Origin: Oscillospiraceae bacterium
GTDB taxonomy: Bacteria > Bacillota > Clostridia > Oscillospirales > CAG-272
Assembly: GCA_015065335.1 (NCBI GenBank)
Contig: SVQM01000010.1
Span: forward strand, 1-35,265
DNA length: 35,265 nt
Reading direction: 5' to 3'
The position numbers and the translations under genes were made by a program. Below, in pieces: positions 15,040-23,436 of this stretch. The notes beneath the pieces are model-generated. The model made no database searches. It worked only from the letters and a program-made list of their open reading frames with translations, and was not told the DNA's origin. Positions within the stretch are counted from its first letter, which is position 1. Each line of letters starts with the position of its first letter.

Positions 15040-16467
15040 ATGAGAAGAACAAAGATCATCTGCACTCTTGGCCCTGCAAGCTCAAACGAGACTGCTCTTG
15101 CGGAAATGCTCAGTTCGGGAATGAACGTTGCAAGGCTTAATTTTTCACACGGAACTCACGAGGAGCACAGACGCACCATAGAATTATTCCGTAAAGTCCG
15201 TGATAAGCTAAAGCTGCCTGCGGCGGTGCTTCTTGACACCAAGGGACCTGAGATCAGACTTGGTAAGGTCAAGGACGGAACACTGCTCCGTGACGGACAG
15301 CCCTTCATATTCACCACTGCCGATGTCGAGGGTGACGATCACCGTGTAAGTATTTCGTACAAGGAGCTTCCGTCTCAGGTAAAAAGCGGAGATCAGCTTC
15401 TCATCGACGACGGAAGGATCCGCCTTACAGTAGACGAATCCTCAGACACAGAGATACACTGCATCGTAAAAAACGGCGGTCCGATAAAAACCCACAAGGG
15501 TGTAAACGTACCGAACGTAGCTCTTGATATGCCGTACATAAGCCCTGCCGATGAGGCGGATCTTCTTTTCGGCATCGAACAGGACGTTGATTTTATAGCC
15601 GCTTCCTTCGTGCGATCGAAGGAGGATGTTATCGCCGTCAGAAAATTTCTTGATTACAACGGCGGTCACAGCATAAAGATCATCGCAAAGATCGAAAACA
15701 TTCAGGGTGTACGCAATTTTGATGAGATACTCCACTATTCCGACGGCATAATGGTCGCACGAGGTGACATGGGAGTTGAGATCGAATACGAGCGACTTCC
15801 CGGAATCCAGAAAAGATTTATCCGCAAATGCTACATGGCGGGAAAAATGGTCATCTGTGCGACTCAGATGCTTGAATCGATGATACAGAGCACCACTCCC
15901 ACGAGAGCTGAGATCACCGACATTGCAAATGCGGTATTTGACGGCACATCGGCTGTGATGCTGTCCGGAGAGACTGCCATGGGTGCTCACCCGTCTCTTG
16001 TTGTAAAGGTAATGGCGAGGATAGCGGAGCAGGCCGAGCTTGATGCAATGGATATGAACGCATACAGCGGTATCGTTCATGAGAATGATGCAAACGACAC
16101 AACGAATGCTATTTGCGATGCTGCGTGTACCACTGCAAGAGATCTTCGTGCACGTGCGATCATTGCGGTGACAAAATCGGGACAGACTGCAAGACGAGTA
16201 TCAAAATTCCGTCCGTTCCAGCATATTATAGCCGCAACGCCGTCAGAGAAGACATTCCATCAGCTTTCTCTCTCGTGGGGAGTATTCCCCGTGCTTGCGA
16301 GAAGTCAGGATGACACGGACAGTCTCTTTCTTCACGCCATCGACTGTGCAAAGCAGATCGATCTCGTAACTCCCGGTGATACTGTAGTGATCACCGCAGG
16401 CGTTCCTCTCAACACACCCGGATCAACGAATCTCCTCAAGGTCCAGACAGTTGAAGGAAGAGCATAG
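15040..16467 (+). CDS. pyk: Pyruvate kinase
   Basis: Last step of glycolysis: phosphoenolpyruvate plus ADP to pyruvate plus ATP, in the cytosol. The 475 residues begin KIICTLGPASSN and RLNFSHGTHEEH, the usual PEP and ATP site strands. The active-site signature IIAKIENIQGV is near residue 210, and MVARGDMGVEI, which contributes magnesium ligands, is near 240. GEMSGETAMGAHP-type sequence (MLSGETAMG) is present. It ends after the allosteric C-domain, without the extra phosphohistidine domain found in Bacillus-type enzymes. AAAGGA precedes the ATG. It is monocistronic, with its own promoter and a strong terminator shared with the convergent dut gene. Confidence 0.97.
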   Translation: MRRTKIICTLGPASSNETALAEMLSSGMNVARLNFSHGTHEEHRRTIELFRKVRDKLKLPAAVLLDTKGPEIRLGKVKDGTLLRDGQPFIFTTADVEGDDHRVSISYKELPSQVKSGDQLLIDDGRIRLTVDESSDTEIHCIVKNGGPIKTHKGVNVPNVALDMPYISPADEADLLFGIEQDVDFIAASFVRSKEDVIAVRKFLDYNGGHSIKIIAKIENIQGVRNFDEILHYSDGIMVARGDMGVEIEYERLPGIQKRFIRKCYMAGKMVICATQMLESMIQSTTPTRAEITDIANAVFDGTSAVMLSGETAMGAHPSLVVKVMARIAEQAELDAMDMNAYSGIVHENDANDTTNAICDAACTTARDLRARAIIAVTKSGQTARRVSKFRPFQHIIAATPSEKTFHQLSLSWGVFPVLARSQDDTDSLFLHAIDCAKQIDLVTPGDTVVITAGVPLNTPGSTNLLKVQTVEGRA

Positions 16468-16497
16468 GAAAACGTATAATAATAACAATAATAATAT

Positions 16498-16533
16498 GCG
16501 GGGAACCCTTTTTCGAGAAAAAGGGTTCCCCGC
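16498..16533 (+). terminator. Bidirectional terminator between pyk and dut
   Basis: GCGGGGAACCC-TTTTT and AAAAA-GGGTTCCCCGC form a 16-bp perfect stem with loop CGAG. The tail ACCCCTTACAAAAAGCTTTATACAAAA belongs to the repeat family also at 2781, 4647, 4875 and 23318. Confidence 0.85.
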
Positions 16534-16660
16534 ACCCCTTACAAAAAGCTTTATACAAAACAGTAATTGGGGTGTATGTCAAAGGACAATGCGGAATTTT
16601 AACCGAAAACAACCGGCCCGAGCAATTCAAGCTCGACCTTTGACGGCATTTTTAGTTTTT

Positions 16661-17101
16661 TCACTTCGTTCCCGTAGAGCCGAAGCCGCCCTCACCACGC
16701 ACGGTATCGGAGAGTTCATCTACCTCCACATAATCCGCCTTGACGTATGGCACTATCATGAGCTGTGCAACTCTCTCGTGAAGCTCCACTGTTTGCTGGA
16801 GCGCACCGTGATTGTGGAGTGCCACCATGATCTCGCCTCGGTAATCGGAGTCTATAAGTCCCACCTTGTTTGCGGGAGCAAGGTCACGCTTTACGGAAAG
16901 TCCGCTTCTCGCCATGATAAGTCCGGCATATCCGTCAGGGATCTCAGCGGCGATACCGGTAGGTACCATAACAGTATCTCCCGGAGCAATGTCTATCCAG
17001 CCGCCGTCAAAGCAGGCGTACAGATCGGCACCTGCAGCCGCAGACGTTCCTCTTTGGGGCACCTTTGCATTCTCACGGAGTTTTTTGATTTTTATTTCCA
17101 T
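16661..17101 (-). CDS. dut: dUTP diphosphatase
   Basis: Hydrolyses dUTP to dUMP and diphosphate, keeping uracil out of DNA and feeding thymidylate synthesis; normally a homotrimer. All five motifs are present in 146 residues: AGADLYA (23-29), RSGLS (65-69), GLIDSDYRG (81-89, with the catalytic Asp), ERVAQL (109-114) and the P-loop-like RGEGGFGSTG (135-144). GAGAGG lies upstream of the ATG, and a promoter is at 17139-17167. It converges with pyk. Confidence 0.96.
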   Translation of the reverse strand: MEIKIKKLRENAKVPQRGTSAAAGADLYACFDGGWIDIAPGDTVMVPTGIAAEIPDGYAGLIMARSGLSVKRDLAPANKVGLIDSDYRGEIMVALHNHGALQQTVELHERVAQLMIVPYVKADYVEVDELSDTVRGEGGFGSTGTK

Positions 17102-17138
17102 AATTATTACCTCTCATTTTTTATTGTTTACTGAATTT

Positions 17139-17167
17139 ATAATACACACTCTTTCGTGAATTGTCAA
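17139..17167 (-). promoter_or_regulatory. Promoter of dut
   Basis: Reverse strand TTGACA (17167-17162), 17-nt spacer, TATTAT (17144-17139). Confidence 0.75.
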
Positions 17168-17207
17168 GGAGTTTTTATAATTACACGTGTTTTCCTGCTT
17201 ATTGCAC

Positions 17208-17236
17208 TTGACGACCGGTCTCTGCAGTGGTACAAT
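17208..17236 (+). promoter_or_regulatory. Promoter of the acyltransferase row
   Basis: TTGACG (17208-17213), 17-nt spacer ending GTGG, TACAAT (17231-17236). Confidence 0.75.
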
Positions 17237-17276
17237 ATATTATGTATAATTATGTGTATATAAAGGTGGTGTAAAA

Positions 17277-18392
17277 GTGAATCAGATAAAAGCAAGATCT
17301 GTCAGGAATCCCTCTCTTGACGTACTCAGGATCACTGCGTTTTTCCTCGTTGTATCAGTTCACTTTTTCGCACTTTCGGATTATAAAAAAATGGCGGTCG
17401 GCGGTCCCATGATGCTCCTCATGAGCATGGCATACTCCGTTGCGGTCTGCTGTGTCCCGCTTTTCATAATGCTCACGGGATATCTGCAGACAAACAAGAC
17501 CTTATCAAAGAAATATTACCTCGGCATAACACGTCCTGCGGCAACGTACATTCTCGCAAGTGTGGCATGCCTTGTATTCAAGATAATCAAATACAGCTAT
17601 CCCGCAGATATCTTCAGCAACGCACGAAGAATACTCGATTTCACTGCCAGCGATTATGCCTGGTACATGGAGATGTACTTCGGACTGTTTCTGATGATAC
17701 CATTTCTCAACGCCGCATATCACGGAATGAAGGATCACGGAAAAAAGCTTATCCTCGTGGTCACGTTTCTCGTGCTGACTGCCCTCCCCGGGATCCTCAA
17801 CACATTTAATTTCGTCACGGAGGGATGGTGGTCCATGCCTTCGGTTGACAGGACGTACAACAAGCTGATCCCCGGATGGTGGACGACTGTTTATCCCATT
17901 ACATACTATTTTATCGGATGTTATCTGAGAGAATTTCCGCTGAAGCTTAAAAAACTGATGAATCTTCTTCTCCTCGTTCTTGCGGCGGCTCTCTTCGGTG
18001 CCTATTATTTCTACAGGCTCAGAGGCGGTGAGTTCTTCTACGGCGCATTTATCACCGACGGATCGTTGACAGTTGCCGTAGTTGCAGTACTTCTGTTCTC
18101 ATTTATCGCAGAAAGGGACATGAGATGTCTTCCCTCTCCCCTTCGCAAGATCCTTGAGGTAGTTTCGGGATGGACTCTTGCGGCATATCTCGTAAGTCAG
18201 ATATTCGATGTGCTGTTCTATCCTGAGTTTAAAGAGCTGTTCCCTGTTATGTCAGACAGGATAAAAGCTGCTCCACTTGTTATCTTTCCCGTATTTTTTG
18301 CGTCGCTCCTTCTCGGAGGAGTCATCGACGGCATATACAGGCTCGGAGAAATCGGAGTGAAGGCACTGGTAAAGCTCTGCAGAAAAAGATAA
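17277..18392 (+). CDS. Acyltransferase 3 family membrane protein
   Basis: Integral membrane O-acyltransferase (Pfam Acyl_transf_3 type), which moves acetyl or other acyl groups to surface sugars or peptidoglycan. The 371 residues hold about ten hydrophobic helices. The N-terminal motif NPSLDVLRITAFFLVVSVHFF has the family Arg18 and the likely catalytic His29. The GTG start at 17277 is set by AAAGGTGG at 17262-17269, with its promoter directly upstream. The PfkB-like gene follows after 46 nt without a terminator, so the two may be co-transcribed. The acyl acceptor is unknown. Confidence 0.88.
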   Translation: MNQIKARSVRNPSLDVLRITAFFLVVSVHFFALSDYKKMAVGGPMMLLMSMAYSVAVCCVPLFIMLTGYLQTNKTLSKKYYLGITRPAATYILASVACLVFKIIKYSYPADIFSNARRILDFTASDYAWYMEMYFGLFLMIPFLNAAYHGMKDHGKKLILVVTFLVLTALPGILNTFNFVTEGWWSMPSVDRTYNKLIPGWWTTVYPITYYFIGCYLREFPLKLKKLMNLLLLVLAAALFGAYYFYRLRGGEFFYGAFITDGSLTVAVVAVLLFSFIAERDMRCLPSPLRKILEVVSGWTLAAYLVSQIFDVLFYPEFKELFPVMSDRIKAAPLVIFPVFFASLLLGGVIDGIYRLGEIGVKALVKLCRKR

Positions 18393-18438
18393 AAATACTG
18401 TTTACATACATTATATAGCGAAAGAAGGTGTACCGTTT

Positions 18439-19344
18439 ATGAAAAAAAGACTTCTTGTTATCGGCTCCGCAGGAGTAAGACTGAGGCTCGGATGCGAGCG
18501 TCTGCCTTATGCGGGTGAAAAGGCCGCCGGGACCAAATACGCATATTCCCCCGATTGTCTCGCAGGAGCTGCTGCTCTCGCTGCCGCAAGGATGGGTGTG
18601 GAATCGGTGCTTCTCGCCAGAGTAGGTCAGGATTCAAACGGCACAAAGCTCATTTCCGTTCTTGACGGAAAAGGCGTTGACACAAGATTCATGGTACGTG
18701 ACCGCAACTGCGCAACATCTCTCAGTGTTGTGATCGACGAGGATGCGGCAGATATGCGCACGATAACCTACAGGGGTGCCGCTTCAAATCTCACCTCCGC
18801 CGATGTGGAGGAGGCATTCAACTGCTACCCCGACTGTGTGCTTTTGAGGATAGAAGGCTCAAAGGACTCTGCTGTTGCCGCCGAGAGATTCGCAAAGGAA
18901 AAGGATGCGGATCTTTATGTGAGCATCGCAGATAATGAAGACGAGGACAGCATCCATCTTCCCTCAAAGATCAAAGCATTCGTGGGAGATGCAAAGTCTG
19001 TTCGTACCGTTACGGGGATCGCTCCTTCAAATTCCGACACTGCACTTCGTGCGGCTCTTGAGCTTTCACGAAAATGCAGTGTTGAGTACACCGTATTCCG
19101 CATGAACAGCGGATGTATATATCTGTACGACGGAAAATACGGACGTATCCTTGATATTACATCAAAAGGGCAGTCCTTCTGTGACATTTTCGCTCCTGCA
19201 CTTATTGCGGAATATCTCAGATGCGGTAATTTCTTTGCTGCCGCAAGATTCGCCGCCGCTGCAACATCACTCTGGGAGGCATGCGGGGAGACACTTGAAA
19301 GTGTTCCCACCACAACGGAGGTTCGCCGTGACCAGACTCTTTAA
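18439..19344 (+). CDS. PfkB-family sugar-kinase-like protein, altered active site
   Basis: Ribokinase-fold protein of 301 residues; family members phosphorylate sugars or nucleosides. The N-terminal part is recognisable (AGAAALAAARMGVESVLLARVGQDSNG, about 42-68). The usual GG-N of the first signature is absent (CLAGAAA), and the C-terminal anion-hole motif, normally GAGD, reads SFCD at 246-249 (GQSFCDIFAPAL). The catalytic Asp is kept (Asp249), but the two glycines are lost, so catalysis may be impaired or the protein may be a binder. GAAGGTG precedes the ATG. Its last 17 nt overlap the start of the lipoprotein gene, indicating coupled translation. Confidence 0.75.
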   Translation: MKKRLLVIGSAGVRLRLGCERLPYAGEKAAGTKYAYSPDCLAGAAALAAARMGVESVLLARVGQDSNGTKLISVLDGKGVDTRFMVRDRNCATSLSVVIDEDAADMRTITYRGAASNLTSADVEEAFNCYPDCVLLRIEGSKDSAVAAERFAKEKDADLYVSIADNEDEDSIHLPSKIKAFVGDAKSVRTVTGIAPSNSDTALRAALELSRKCSVEYTVFRMNSGCIYLYDGKYGRILDITSKGQSFCDIFAPALIAEYLRCGNFFAAARFAAAATSLWEACGETLESVPTTTEVRRDQTL

Positions 19345-20098
19345 ATTATTTGTCATATGTGTTGCGGTATGCCTTTTGTTATGCTCCTGTAACACAGGTG
19401 TGAACGACAAAGGCCCCACACATTCCTCACCGTCCACAGAGGATTCCACCGAATACACAGATCCTGCTGCTCCCGCCGACGGAGGAATATCCATAAGATC
19501 TGCCACAGCAGGTGAGATCCTCGACTATTTCTCCGAGATCGCCTTCGGAAGCGAATTCGGTACATCCTCCGGACGCCTTTGCAGATGGAAGGATACTATC
19601 GTTTACTGCATTTCAGGTTCACCGAAGGAAAAGGATATTGCCCTTGTGCGTGAGCTTGTAGTAAAGCTGAACACCATCCCCGGTTTTCCCGGAATGGCCG
19701 AGACAGAGGATGCGGAGGATGCAAATTTTGAGATAATGTTCATCCCACGCTCCGAGATCATCGAAAAATTCAGCAACGCCACCGATGCATGTGTCGGAAT
19801 GTCCGAATACAACTGGAGCATCAACACCTGTGAGATAATCAGCGCAAGAGCTGCCATCGACTGCGATGAGGTGACTGAACGCAATTCCACTATTTGCGAG
19901 GAGGTGCTTCAGGCTCTTGGACTTGCAAAAGATTCTTATGAACATATCGACAGTGTTTTCTATCAGGGAAAATGTGTTTACAACCGTCCCTCCGAGCTTG
20001 ACTGGGCACTTGTTCAGGTGCTCTATCATCCCACACTTCGCACGGGAATGTCAAAATACGAGGCAATAAGTGCCGCATCCGGAATCCTTGCATGGTAA
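19328..20098 (+). CDS. DUF2927 lipoprotein
   Basis: Predicted lipoprotein of 256 residues with a DUF2927-like domain of unknown function. A short basic N-terminus and hydrophobic stretch lead to LCSC, with lipidated Cys21 expected. After a Thr/Ser/Pro spacer the domain spans about 55-250, with NFEIMFIPRSEI, STICEEVLQALGL, DSVFYQG, ELDWALVQVLYHPTLRTGMS, the usual DUF2927 landmarks. The GTG at 19328 is chosen because GGAGG at 19317-19321 lies 6 nt upstream and a signal peptide follows; longer versions would put the peptide internally. It overlaps the PfkB-like gene. Confidence 0.8.
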   Translation: MTRLFKLFVICVAVCLLLCSCNTGVNDKGPTHSSPSTEDSTEYTDPAAPADGGISIRSATAGEILDYFSEIAFGSEFGTSSGRLCRWKDTIVYCISGSPKEKDIALVRELVVKLNTIPGFPGMAETEDAEDANFEIMFIPRSEIIEKFSNATDACVGMSEYNWSINTCEIISARAAIDCDEVTERNSTICEEVLQALGLAKDSYEHIDSVFYQGKCVYNRPSELDWALVQVLYHPTLRTGMSKYEAISAASGILAW

Positions 20099-20107
20099 TA
20101 ACAAAGA

Positions 20108-20142
20108 AAGCTACACAAGATCACTTATGACCTGTGTAGCTT
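20108..20142 (+). terminator. Terminator after the DUF2927 gene
   Basis: AAGCTACACA and TGTGTAGCTT pair across AGATCACTTATGACC. The same sequence recurs at 20343-20377 on the other side of this convergent gap. Confidence 0.7.
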
Positions 20143-20145
20143 GAG

Positions 20146-20236
20146 CTTGTCGAAAAACCTACGGTTTTTCCGACAGAGGGCTTTGCTTGCTCGCGCCTCG
20201 TGCCAATCCGCTTACGCTCCTGACACTCGCAAAGCC
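20146..20236. repeat. REP-like palindromes in the convergent gap
   Basis: Two inverted repeats: TGTCGAAAAACC-TACGGTTTTTCCGACA (about 20149-20175) and GGCTTTGC (about 20179-20186) with GCAAAGCC (about 20229-20236) bounding a CG-rich core. Nothing coding is seen in 20099-20377. Confidence 0.6.
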
Positions 20237-20342
20237 AATATGAGTAAGCTTAGTCACTTCCTAACGGAAGTTTCTGCGCTTACGAATCCTTATTATATAT
20301 CGTAATAGTTTTGTGCTCCGGACAGATTTTTTATACAGACTG

Positions 20343-20377
20343 AAGCTACACAAGATCACTTAAGATCTGTGTAGCTT
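20343..20377 (-). terminator. Terminator of the mnmA-tcdA-birA-bioY operon
   Basis: AAGCTACACAAGATC and GATCTGTGTAGCTT, with one unpaired A. It abuts the bioY stop codon. Near copy of 20108-20142. Confidence 0.75.
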
Positions 20378-20884
20378 TTATGTTTTTATCTTTTTTATAC
20401 GTCGCACTGCGGCAGTTGCCGCCACTATCTTCAGTGCATCAGGCAGAATATACGGAAGGACGCACGCTCCTGCGGCTGTGATCACAGGCACATCGGCATA
20501 TACGGTATACCAAACGGTACCGCACACGTACAGCAAAGCATTTCCGAGTATCATCGTCACGATACGGCTCCTGCCAAGCCCCGAAACAAGAGAAAGCAGC
20601 AGATATCCGAAAAGAAATCCGCCCGTAGGACCGAGAAGTCTGCCTGCACCTCCCGTAAATCCGGAAAATACGGGAAGTCCCACGCCCCCGAGCACAAGAT
20701 ACACAAGGACCGCCGCAGTGCTTTTCCATGCTCCTATCACCCCTGCAGACACAAGTATCACAAGTGTTGCAAGGGACAATGCCACATCTCCCACGGGAAT
20801 CGCTATGGGAGACACGACACACAGTACCGCCGCCGATATCCCGATCATTGAGACATCAAGCAGACGTTTTTTATTTTTCGTCAT
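20378..20884 (-). CDS. bioY: Biotin transporter BioY (ECF S component)
   Basis: Membrane substrate-binding subunit for biotin uptake, 168 residues with about six helices. The BioY pattern is clear: IGISAAVLCVVSPIAIPVGDVALSLATL at the N-terminus, YLVLGGVGLPVFSGFTGG-GRLLGPTGGFLFGYL in the middle, and YILPDALKIVAA near the end. It starts at 20884 inside birA (14-nt overlap), which is better than a GTG 27 nt upstream because of the tight overlap. No EcfA/T genes are nearby, so the energising module would be encoded elsewhere, or BioY may act alone as reported for some species. Confidence 0.94.
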   Translation of the reverse strand: MTKNKKRLLDVSMIGISAAVLCVVSPIAIPVGDVALSLATLVILVSAGVIGAWKSTAAVLVYLVLGGVGLPVFSGFTGGAGRLLGPTGGFLFGYLLLSLVSGLGRSRIVTMILGNALLYVCGTVWYTVYADVPVITAAGACVLPYILPDALKIVAATAAVRRIKKIKT

Positions 20885-21578
20885 AAGCTCTGCCTCTGAG
20901 CGAAAGCTCACCCGATGATATTTTTAACCTCTCACCGTCCGAAAGTCTCAGTACGGCTCCGCAGTCATCGGACAGCTCCTCAAAGACCGCATTGAAGCTC
21001 TCACCGCCACGGTATGCCGTAACCTCATGTCCGAGAAGGATCTGCCTGTCCTTGTATTCCTCGAAAAAATCATCGCATCTCAAAAATTCTTCAAGTATTC
21101 TCTTCGCAAGAAGCTCCGCCTCAGGTACAAGACCTCCTTCATCCGACACCGTAGTCGCAATATCCGAGATCTCAGAGGAAAGCTCTCCGTAAAGATTCAC
21201 GCCGATACCGACGATAAAATACTCTGCCTTGTCACCGTTCCACACGCCCTCGGTAAGTATTCCGCAGAGCTTTTTCCCGTTTACAAAGATATCGTTCACC
21301 CATTTGATACCGGAGGAAAGTCCCGTACAGCTCTCAATAGCTCTCGCTGTCGCAACTGCCGCTCTTGCGGTAAGCCTGTCTTTGCCATCGTCAGATGACA
21401 CAGCAAAGCTCATGTACAGCCCACCCTCGGGGGACTCAAAGGTACGCCCGAGCCTTCCTCTGCCCATAGTCTGCCGTCTTGCGATGACACACACATCACG
21501 CTCTCCCGCATCTGCAAGGCTTCGTGCATATTTGTTTGTGGAATCTGTTTCATCAAGATGTATGATACGGTATTTCAT
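20871..21578 (-). CDS. birA: Biotin-[acetyl-CoA carboxylase] ligase, catalytic domain only
   Basis: Activates biotin with ATP and attaches it to the lysine of biotin carboxyl carrier protein. The 235 residues start with TDSTN (11-15) and carry the biotinyl-AMP loop GRGRLGR (39-45), KWVNDI (92-97) and GKKLCGILTE (101-110). There is no N-terminal winged-helix domain, so this is a monofunctional (group I) ligase that cannot repress transcription directly. The start is the ATG whose bases overlap the tcdA stop (ATGA). Its linkage to bioY supports a biotin supply and use pair. Confidence 0.93.
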   Translation of the reverse strand: MKYRIIHLDETDSTNKYARSLADAGERDVCVIARRQTMGRGRLGRTFESPEGGLYMSFAVSSDDGKDRLTARAAVATARAIESCTGLSSGIKWVNDIFVNGKKLCGILTEGVWNGDKAEYFIVGIGVNLYGELSSEISDIATTVSDEGGLVPEAELLAKRILEEFLRCDDFFEEYKDRQILLGHEVTAYRGGESFNAVFEELSDDCGAVLRLSDGERLKISSGELSLRGRAYDEK

Positions 21579-22294
21579 CTGCATATATGGCGTATGACCT
21601 CTCCTGCAATGATAAGTCCTGCCGCAGAGGGAACGAAGGAGACACTTCCGGGAGTAGTGCGGCGCACGATCCCCGAATCCTCCGCAACAGGCGGCAGCTT
21701 TGGAATCACCGGTTCCTCTTTTGAATAGAGCACCTTCAGTGACTTTACGCCTTCCTTTCGGCAAAGTCTGCGTATCTCACGGGCGAGGGGGCACACATCC
21801 GTCTTGTAGATATCCGATATCTCAAGCCTTGTGGGATCAAGCTTATTGCCCGTACCGAGGCAACAGATGAGGGGAATATCCGCATCTCTGCATCTGGCCA
21901 CAAGCTCCATTTTTGATCTAACCGAATCAATGGCATCACAGACATAATCCGTACCCGTCAGATCAATGCTGTCTGCATTTTCTGCGGTATAAAACATATC
22001 GTAAAGCTCAAGCTCTATCGATGGATTTATACTTCTCGCTCTTGCAGCGGCGGCATCCACCTTCCTCATTCCGACAGTATCTGTGGTGGCGATAAGCTGT
22101 CTGTTGAGATTTGATTCTGCAACAGAATCGCCGTCAACGAGGATAAGATGTCCCACACCTGCTCTCACAAGAGCCTCAAGGATATACGAGCCCACTCCGC
22201 CGAGCCCGAAAACTGCTACGGTAGAATTTTTCAGTCTTTCAACGCCATCCTCACCCAGAAGCATGGCAGTTCTTGAATAAAATTCCTCAGCCAA
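21575..22294 (-). CDS. tcdA: tRNA threonylcarbamoyladenosine dehydratase
   Basis: E1-like enzyme that uses ATP to cyclise t6A at position 37 of tRNAs. The 239 residues begin FYSRTAMLLGEDG, then the nucleotide loop FGLGGVGSY (29-37), DGDSVAESNLNRQ (54-66) and DAIDSV. The PGSVSFVPSAAGL segment near the C-terminus is typical of the TcdA/YgdL group rather than ThiF or MoeB. A TTG at 22294 is preferred over one at 22315, since GGAGGAGG at 22303-22310 then has 8-nt spacing and the protein begins where relatives do. It overlaps mnmA by 8 nt. Confidence 0.9.
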   Translation of the reverse strand: MAEEFYSRTAMLLGEDGVERLKNSTVAVFGLGGVGSYILEALVRAGVGHLILVDGDSVAESNLNRQLIATTDTVGMRKVDAAAARARSINPSIELELYDMFYTAENADSIDLTGTDYVCDAIDSVRSKMELVARCRDADIPLICCLGTGNKLDPTRLEISDIYKTDVCPLAREIRRLCRKEGVKSLKVLYSKEEPVIPKLPPVAEDSGIVRRTTPGSVSFVPSAAGLIIAGEVIRHICR

Positions 22295-23306
22295 GTATAT
22301 ATCCTCCTCCCACAACGATATCTCCGTCGTAAAGAACCATCGACTGCCCCTTTGCAGGTGCTCTCACAGGCTCGTCAAACCGTGCGACGATCATATCCTC
22401 TGCGATCTGCACTACAGTCGCTATGCTTTCATGACGTGTATAGCGAAGCTTTACTGAAAATCTGCGTTCCTTTTCGATAGGCTCGCTGAGCCTTATTCCC
22501 ACCGCTGTGACATCTGTACGATAGAGATCGCTCTCGTCACCGAGAACTACCCGATTTGTACGGGCATCCTTTTCAATGACGTACATCCGACGGCCAAGGG
22601 CGATACCGAGTCCTCGGCTCTGACCGATGGTGAAATATCTTTGACCGATATGAGTGCCGAGGATATTTCCTTCCTTATCAACGAAATCACCCTGCTTTGC
22701 AGGACCGAGAGTTCTGTCGAGATATCCCCTGAAATCACCGTCGGGGATAAAACAGATATCCTGACTGTCGGGAGATGCATGGCAAGGAAGCTCTGCCATG
22801 CGTGCTATCTCACGGATCTCCGTTTTGGTATAGTCACCAAGGGGAAACACCATACGGCGAACAGTATCTTCGGAAAGCTCCCACAGCATATAGCTCTGAT
22901 CCTTCATTGGATCGGCGCCTTTGCGGATGTAGTACGAATCACCGACCTTCGCCACACGCACATAGTGTCCCGTTGCACAAAGCTCGCATCCGTTTCGGTC
23001 TGCCGCAGATATGAGACGGGGGAATTTTACGTTTTTATTGCACACCACGCAGGGATTTGGCGTAAGCCCGTGCTCATACATGGGTGCAAACATATCACGC
23101 ACATATTCCGCAAATTCTGCGGTAGCATCCTCCGTTTCATGAGGAATACCGAGTGCATCGCAGATAGCCTTTGCGTCGGCGCCGTCCTCGGTACCGTTCA
23201 TATCAAAGGTGACACCGTGGCAGTCATATCCCTCTTTCTTTAGAAGATACGCCGCCACACCGCTGTCCACTCCGCCACTCATGGCTATTGTTATTTTTTT
23301 AGTCAT
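22287..23306 (-). CDS. mnmA: tRNA-specific 2-thiouridylase MnmA
   Basis: Installs the 2-thio group on wobble uridine 34 of tRNAs for Lys, Glu and Gln. The 339-residue length is normal. The PP-loop SGGVDS (10-15), the first catalytic Cys in NPCVVCNKNVKF (Cys89), ATGHYVR, and the second catalytic Cys in DSQDICFIPDG (Cys185) are all present, as is KDQSYML. First gene of the mnmA-tcdA-birA-bioY operon, in which every junction overlaps. No strong ribosome site precedes the ATG, and a hairpin at 23318-23354 ends only 12 nt upstream. Confidence 0.96.
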   Translation of the reverse strand: MTKKITIAMSGGVDSGVAAYLLKKEGYDCHGVTFDMNGTEDGADAKAICDALGIPHETEDATAEFAEYVRDMFAPMYEHGLTPNPCVVCNKNVKFPRLISAADRNGCELCATGHYVRVAKVGDSYYIRKGADPMKDQSYMLWELSEDTVRRMVFPLGDYTKTEIREIARMAELPCHASPDSQDICFIPDGDFRGYLDRTLGPAKQGDFVDKEGNILGTHIGQRYFTIGQSRGLGIALGRRMYVIEKDARTNRVVLGDESDLYRTDVTAVGIRLSEPIEKERRFSVKLRYTRHESIATVVQIAEDMIVARFDEPVRAPAKGQSMVLYDGDIVVGGGYILG

Positions 23307-23317
23307 ATAAAAGTTAT

Positions 23318-23354
23318 CCGGGGGAACCTCTTTTGAAAAAGAGGCTTCCCCCGG
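23318..23354 (-). repeat. Hairpin immediately upstream of mnmA (terminator-family repeat)
   Basis: CCGGGGGAA-CCTC-TTTT and AAAA-GAGG-TTCCCCCGG with one unpaired base. The plus-strand tail ACCCCCTCCAGAAAACTTTACATAAAA matches the repeat family. It points away from mnmA, so it may be an inserted element rather than a terminator for a local gene. Confidence 0.65.
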
Positions 23355-23436
23355 ACCCCCTCCAGAAAACTTTACATAAAATGGTTATGGGGAAACCCAT
23401 ATAATTCAGTCGGAACAATTAAAAGTTTTTGAGGTT

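Noticed and set aside
20099-20377. Biotin riboswitch or other leader RNA near bioY
   Set aside because: The region is 3' of bioY and of the lipoprotein gene; the structures fit terminators and repeats.
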